Assembly: GCA_964030475.1 (NCBI GenBank)
Contig: CAXIPT010000035.1
Location: 89,305-153,304, forward strand
Source of the DNA: Tethya wilhelma
Taxonomy: Eukaryota; Porifera; Demospongiae; Tethyida; Tethyidae
Length of the DNA stretch: 64,000 nt
Reading direction: 5' to 3'
A program made the position numbers and the translations under genes. The notes beneath the pieces are model-generated. The model ran no database searches and was not told the DNA's origin. It was given only the letters and a program-made list of their open reading frames with translations. This document shows, piece by piece, positions 59,714 through 64,000 of this stretch. Position 1 is the first letter of the stretch, and every line of letters begins with the position of its first letter.

Positions 59714-59936
59714 TGGAGAAAATTGGAGGTTTGGCATGTTTGTGTTTGTTACTTTAGCGATGTTTTTAGGCCATGTTTTTGGGCTCATTAGAAAGAGAAA
59801 GAACTAAATAGTAACTTTAGAAGCCATTTAGTGCTAAGCGCTCAGTTTTTGCAGAGTTATTCGCGTGAATAATTGTATTGCGCTAATGGGCCATCCGTGC
59901 CATTCCTGTGTACCCAGTACTACTGTACTGGGAATA
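59714..59936. repeat. 223-base module, copy 1 of a direct repeat
   Basis: Runs from tggagaaaattggaggtttgg to the palindrome cccagtactactgtactggg and recurs in the same orientation at 62603-62825 with only scattered substitutions. Preceded by an ATT repeat at 59569-59601. Confidence 0.9.
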
Positions 59937-60254
59937 GGGTATGTCAAATAAAAGTCTACCAATTCCAATTGTTGCGATAATTGGTGCTCCTTCCAAGTGA
60001 GAAATTGATGTGTTGTCACTAGATGCTACTATTTCATCAACCATTTGGCAAATAGTCACAAATGCTTGGGATACATAATGACGCAGTTCAACATCAGGGT
60101 CACTCCTGAAGCATTCATGTACCAATCCACTTTGATAAATTAATTCATTCCTCCATTGATATGCTTCTAAGGATATATCACCTCCAGTTTGTCGTGAAGC
60201 TGAGATCCATGTTCTTGACAGCCCAAGGTCAGAGTCCATTATGCACTGAGTCAC
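59883..60254 (-). other. Unrecognised 123-codon frame next to repeat module
   Basis: Residues 1-95 (LGLSRTWISASRQTGGD, YQWRNELIYQSGLVHECF, ISHLEGAPIIATIGIGR) look protein-like in composition, but I do not recognise them; the tail is encoded by the 223-base repeat module. It may be a fragment of a transposon-borne gene, because similar modules flank the hAT remnant. Confidence 0.4.
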
Positions 60255-60735
60255 CGCACCACTTAGTCAGAATGGACTAACTGTAGTCTATAAAATTAGT
60301 ATTACTTTTGTTTTTTATTTGTATTACTGTTCAACTCTTACCTCTAAAAGTAAACCAGAGCTAGCTAGAGAAGGTTGCAGACATCATGTGAATTGCTTGC
60401 TGAGTCGTCTTTTTCTGCTGATTCAATAACGTTTACTGGGATATACATAGAGTATACAAAGAAAAATTGCTGATCATACATAAAAGATCGCTAATTTAGT
60501 AATTGCTAATTACGCACTTGCAACCTCACTGCTCTATCAATGAGTTTTAACGGGGTTAAAACGAGTTAACTAAGAGGGGGTGTGACCGGGCGCAGGATGC
60601 ATGCGCAGTATGGGGGGGCAGGGAGATTCAATTTGCAGTCCGAGTCACTAGATAGCAGCTGCAAACTTATGCAAAGCTACTGGCACAGAAAAACTTGCTT
60701 TTACTAACGCATTGTTACAAGAATATCTTTTAGCG

Positions 60736-60910
60736 ATGAGTGACAACGACGAACCAAAGGAGAAAGGCAAAGGAAAGGCTCCCACTGGCCACAACGAAGT
60801 CGACGCGACTCCGAGCACGGCCACCCTCACTGTTGACAGAGAGCCAATCTCCGACAAAGTAGTGAAGGCAGTAGCCCAGCACCTGGCCTCTCTTTTATCC
60901 AGTTCTTCAA
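60736..60910 (+). CDS. Candidate first exon, acidic/Lys-rich N-terminus
   Basis: A frame starting MSDNDEPKEKGKGKAP and ending in a Ser run at a good donor (tcaa|gtaagt). The base composition is much GC-richer than the surroundings. Function unknown; it could belong to a transposon ORF or a host gene whose later exons (perhaps the basic frame at 62395-62577, CRKEWLPYGEGAFRHV...) I cannot join with confidence. Confidence 0.4.
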
Positions 60911-62602
60911 GTAAGTGTACAGGATACGCAGATGTTCCTAATCTAATATTTGTGCATTATGTTAGCTGAGTGGCTAAGTGTTGGCTTGCCGTCCGCTCCC
61001 CGGAGCGTGAACTTACTTCCTATCAAGATTTTTCTGCTAACCAATGCTACAACTCTGTTGCAAAAAAAAAAAGAGTAATGCAGACTGCTAGCTGAGAGTG
61101 CCTGTACTTGGGACAGATTACACCTGACGCAAACGGCTAGAGTTGTATAAATATATGCCTGCAGGTGAGCTTGTATGCCTGAGCTAGAGAGAAAGGAACG
61201 GGTAGTTAGGCAAGGAAAGGCAGAGCTTGAAGAATGGACTGAGAGCGAAAGGCGTGCCAGGGCAGGTTTTCAGCCATAGCCTGAAGGCTGGGTTCAGCTG
61301 CGCAACTGGTATCAGTCTGGATCTGGCTAGATAATAACACAGGGGCTCATGATACCAATCAGCAGGCATGATTGCAGCTCGTGCACGCACATAGCAGTAT
61401 CTATCTATTTATCTATGCATAATTATCCTGAGGGCAGGCATGCAGTGTCTAGAAGATATGCTATCACACATCAGCAAAAAAAAAAGAGATTGTTATAAAA
61501 GCCAACTGATTGGTTGCACACATGGTGCTTTGGTATACCAACTTCAATCCAGGTGTGCTGGAAAAGATGGCCAAGCTGCCGAAATCTTTGCAGATCTTTT
61601 CTATGGATGGCAATGAGCAGGCATCGTGTAGGCCCAGATAAATTATGCTTTTTTTCCTGCCTATTTTTCTTTTCTCTTCTGCCTGAAAGAACACCCATTT
61701 TTCTTTCCAAACTTAGTATTATTCTACCTATTTTGCTTGAATTATGCTAACACAAATGAAGACAAGTAAAAAAAAAACATTGGAATGTAATGATACATAG
61801 GAAAGGCCAAATCGTAAAAAGCAAACAGCGTGTGCCTGTGTGGGCTGCATGTAGTACTCTCTTTCAATGTTGAGTCCCTCATGTTGCCCATAGGAATAAT
61901 TCTTTACACACTCTGCCAGCCATTCCATCTTGTTTGCTTTCTTTTTACGATTTGCCATTACATTTCCAATGTTTTTTTTTTACTTGTTTGTTCTCATTTT
62001 TTCATAATTCTATGAATCACATTTGAGCTCGAGTTTGTGTGTATATATACGATAGTTACTTGTACTCTATATATCAGCATGAATATTATAGCTTGTATAA
62101 TCTACTGGTATGCTATCAGTAAAGTGAAGCATCTCAGCACCGGAGGCTGGAGTGTATCTAACAAAATTTACTAGCTTTACTCATCTTCTTATAATGACAA
62201 CAACATAATAAGTGTAACATTAAAGTAGTCTATTCACCTCCTAAATATTGAAGACTGAAAGATTACAGAGAGCTCAACACAACCAGAAATCTTCAGGTAA
62301 AGCAGGCAGGCAGCGAATATTCAGATTCCAAGTAACGCACACTTTTATCTGGAAAAGGGTCGTCACTTTGAAATGTTCAAGTAGCTAATGAATTATGCAT
62401 GAGTGTAGAAAAGAATGGCTGCCATATGGAGAAGGCGCTTTTCGCCATGTATCTAGCCACCTAACGAGAGACACAGAAAAACGATACCAAAAGCACGTGA
62501 AGACAAAGATACCAAGTTTATTCGTTCAAGAATCAGCTTCTGAAAGTGAACAGTCTTTGAGAAAAGTTGAGCCATGATAGAAGAAGAAGAAGAAGAAGAA
62601 GA
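60911..62602. other. Mixed repeat-like sequence, few signals
   Basis: Contains a possible basic exon (62395-62577), mirrored segments around 61760-61990 (taaaaaaaaaacattggaatgtaatg and cattacatttccaatg, plus gtaaaaagcaaac and gtttgctttctttttac) that form a ~230-base fold-back, and a (GAA)n run at 62579-62602. Confidence 0.5.
61767..61986. repeat. Fold-back element (~220 bases)
   Basis: Left arm gtaaaaaaaaaacattgg..tcgtaaaaagcaaac.. is complemented by the right arm ..gtttgctttctttttacga..ccaatgttttttttttac, which ends near 61986. Confidence 0.75.
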
Positions 62603-62825
62603 TGGAGAAAATTGGAGGTTTGGCATATTTTAGTTTGGTAGTTTAGCGATGGTTTTAGGCCATGTTTTTGGGCTTGTTGGAAAGAGAATGAGCTAAATAG
62701 TAGCTTGAGAAGCCTTTTAGTGGTAAGCGCTCAGTTTTTGCAGAGTTATTCGCGTGAATATTTGTATTGCGCTAATGGACCATCCGTGCCATTCCTATGT
62801 ACCCAGTACTACCGTACTGGGAATA
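62603..62825. repeat. 223-base module, copy 2 of a direct repeat
   Basis: Same orientation as 59714-59936, including the terminal palindrome cccagtactaccgtactggg. It lies immediately 3' (in transcription sense) of the hAT remnant. Confidence 0.9.
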
Positions 62826-62892
62826 TTTAGCAAAAATTTTAATACAATAACTTAAAAATAACATACAATATACAGAGATATAGAAACAGTTA

Positions 62893-63997
62893 TTAATGAT
62901 TGTTATACTGCAGCATAACGGAGAGTTCAATATAGTCAGATTCTTGGAAGTGTTAGAGAGTATCGAAAACACGCGCTCAGCAGCTGCTGACGACGGCTGA
63001 ACAAGAACTACCATTCGGCAAGCTTTAGACCAATGAGGGAGTCGGTATTCATGTGACTTCCACCACATTAAGGGATCAATCTGTGGAGATACATCTTCGG
63101 CAACAGACAAGTAATCAGGCAAATCTTTCTTGAGATCTTCAATCATTACTGTTTCCAAAAAGGGGAAATGTTGAAGTTCACTGAGGTCATTGACACTAGG
63201 TCTGATTTGATTGATTTTGGAAGGAGAAAAAAAGCGGGCAGCTCTAAAAGCTGCCATTGCAGGCTTGAGATCTTGCTCGAATTTTCTCACAAAATATGAA
63301 AAAGCTGGCTCAACACATGACTTTGCATAGTTTAAGAGTTGTAGCTCATGTGTAGCACTTCCTTTGGCTTCATTAGCTGCAACAGCCTTTAAATTAGGCA
63401 TATGATTTGAGGTAATTGCAGTGAAGAGAGCAGTCAATCGTTCATATGTGTGTATAGCAAGAAAACCATCACCTTCCAAGTCATATGTCGCCTTGACAAA
63501 TGGCTCCATTGTGTCAATTGTAGCTGCCAGCTCCATCTTTATCTTTCTACATGTACCAGGATCACCAAGAAGCGAGCGTATTTTGCTCGAGTATGCAGGA
63601 GATATATCTTCATTTTCTAACAAAGCTGGGACATCTCCAAATGTGCAGAGCAGCTTGTTGAGAACTTCAAAGCGACTCCACCACCTTGTTGCAGAATACG
63701 AAGGTGGAGGTAAACCGGTCAGTGATTTCCAGTTTTGGGACTGCGTGTAAACATGCCAATCCAAGCTTTGAAGAAACTGTCAAGGAGTGGTGTGTTCAGG
63801 TTTTCACCAACGCGATCTAATGTGTGGGAAAAACAACCAATGTCAAGAAGCTTGTTATAGACGACTTTTACTGTTCTCATAGCCACTTCATTTACAGACG
63901 CTCTGTCGTGCATTGCTCCTATCACAAGATTTGAAGAAATACCCAACTCAGTGGAAAGAACCATGATTATCTGCCTGGCAACTTCTTCACCACTCAT
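62893..63997 (-). pseudogene. Frameshifted hAT-family transposase
   Basis: Fragments in more than one frame build the C-terminal half of a hAT transposase: IGAMHDRASVNEVAM, the WIGMF segment, YSATRWWSRFEVLN, and the hAT dimerisation block LPHWSKACRMVVLVQPSSAAAERVFSILSN, followed in another frame by DYIELSVMLQYNN and a stop at 62893. A frameshift near 63750 (SPK/NWKSLTG junction) and a second near 62950 break the frame, so this copy is inactive. The 5' part lies beyond the window edge. hAT enzymes move DNA by cut-and-paste with 8-base target duplications. Confidence 0.88.
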
Positions 63998-64000
63998 GCT

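Noticed and set aside
61464..61750. Overlapping frames on both strands near a possible acceptor at 61551
   Set aside because: Neither strand gives a recognisable protein, and the frames end at low-complexity runs; I could not join them to the exon at 60736 in phase with confidence.

Overview
The window looks like a piece of a compact, AT-rich animal genome, most probably a demosponge close to or identical with Amphimedon queenslandica. The reasons are: many short introns with GT..AG borders, a complete beta-catenin gene, a cell-surface receptor with three immunoglobulin domains plus a TIR domain (an architecture reported from Amphimedon), beta-helix/multi-TM proteins of a type common in sponges, and dense small inverted-repeat elements inside introns. 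Three ambiguous bases (33951, 45208, 49643) are present. All exon models below were assembled by eye from splice borders and reading phase.

1-15.9 kb: a large intronless beta-helix/multi-TM surface protein (7358-11782) and a truncated near-identical copy of its middle (3-1373), separated by 6 kb of repeats; then a degraded DUF1308 (C7orf25-like) gene (12316-13695), a ~0.9 kb fold-back element, and pyridoxamine-phosphate oxidase on the minus strand (15197-15886).

17.2-26.6 kb: an immune-type cassette. An Ig-Ig-Ig-TM-TIR receptor (17186-23522, 564 aa) is followed after 176 bases on the same strand by a gene encoding three tandem death-fold modules (23699-26554, 378 aa). Introns in both genes are phase 1, the pattern of exon shuffling.

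26.6-36.3 kb (minus): a 19-exon CASD1/Cas1p-type 10-TM O-acyltransferase gene (727 aa). Its 3.5 kb intron 13 houses two intronless, related secreted-protein genes with a C-terminal Cys/His-Asp motif. The catalytic Asp-x-x-His of the esterase-like domain appears to be missing.

36.7-55 kb (plus): beta-catenin (36676-43964, 19 exons, 851 aa, ending in the classic DTDL tail) shares a 377-base divergent promoter with the CASD1 homologue; then a WSCD-type sulfotransferase (44379-46521), a membrane-anchored aldose 1-epimerase-like protein (46836-49535) and an unfamiliar 837-aa protein with SH3/Tudor-like segments plus one I-set Ig domain (50092-54679).

55-64 kb: mitochondrial ribosomal protein uL10m (minus), an orphan signal-peptide exon, and a transposon-rich tail with duplicated 223-base modules and a frameshifted hAT transposase. 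Two nearby genes (CASD1-like and WSCD-like) belong to families linked to sialic-acid modification; the receptor and death-fold pair suggests innate signalling. The rest appear to be functionally unrelated neighbours, as expected in an animal genome.
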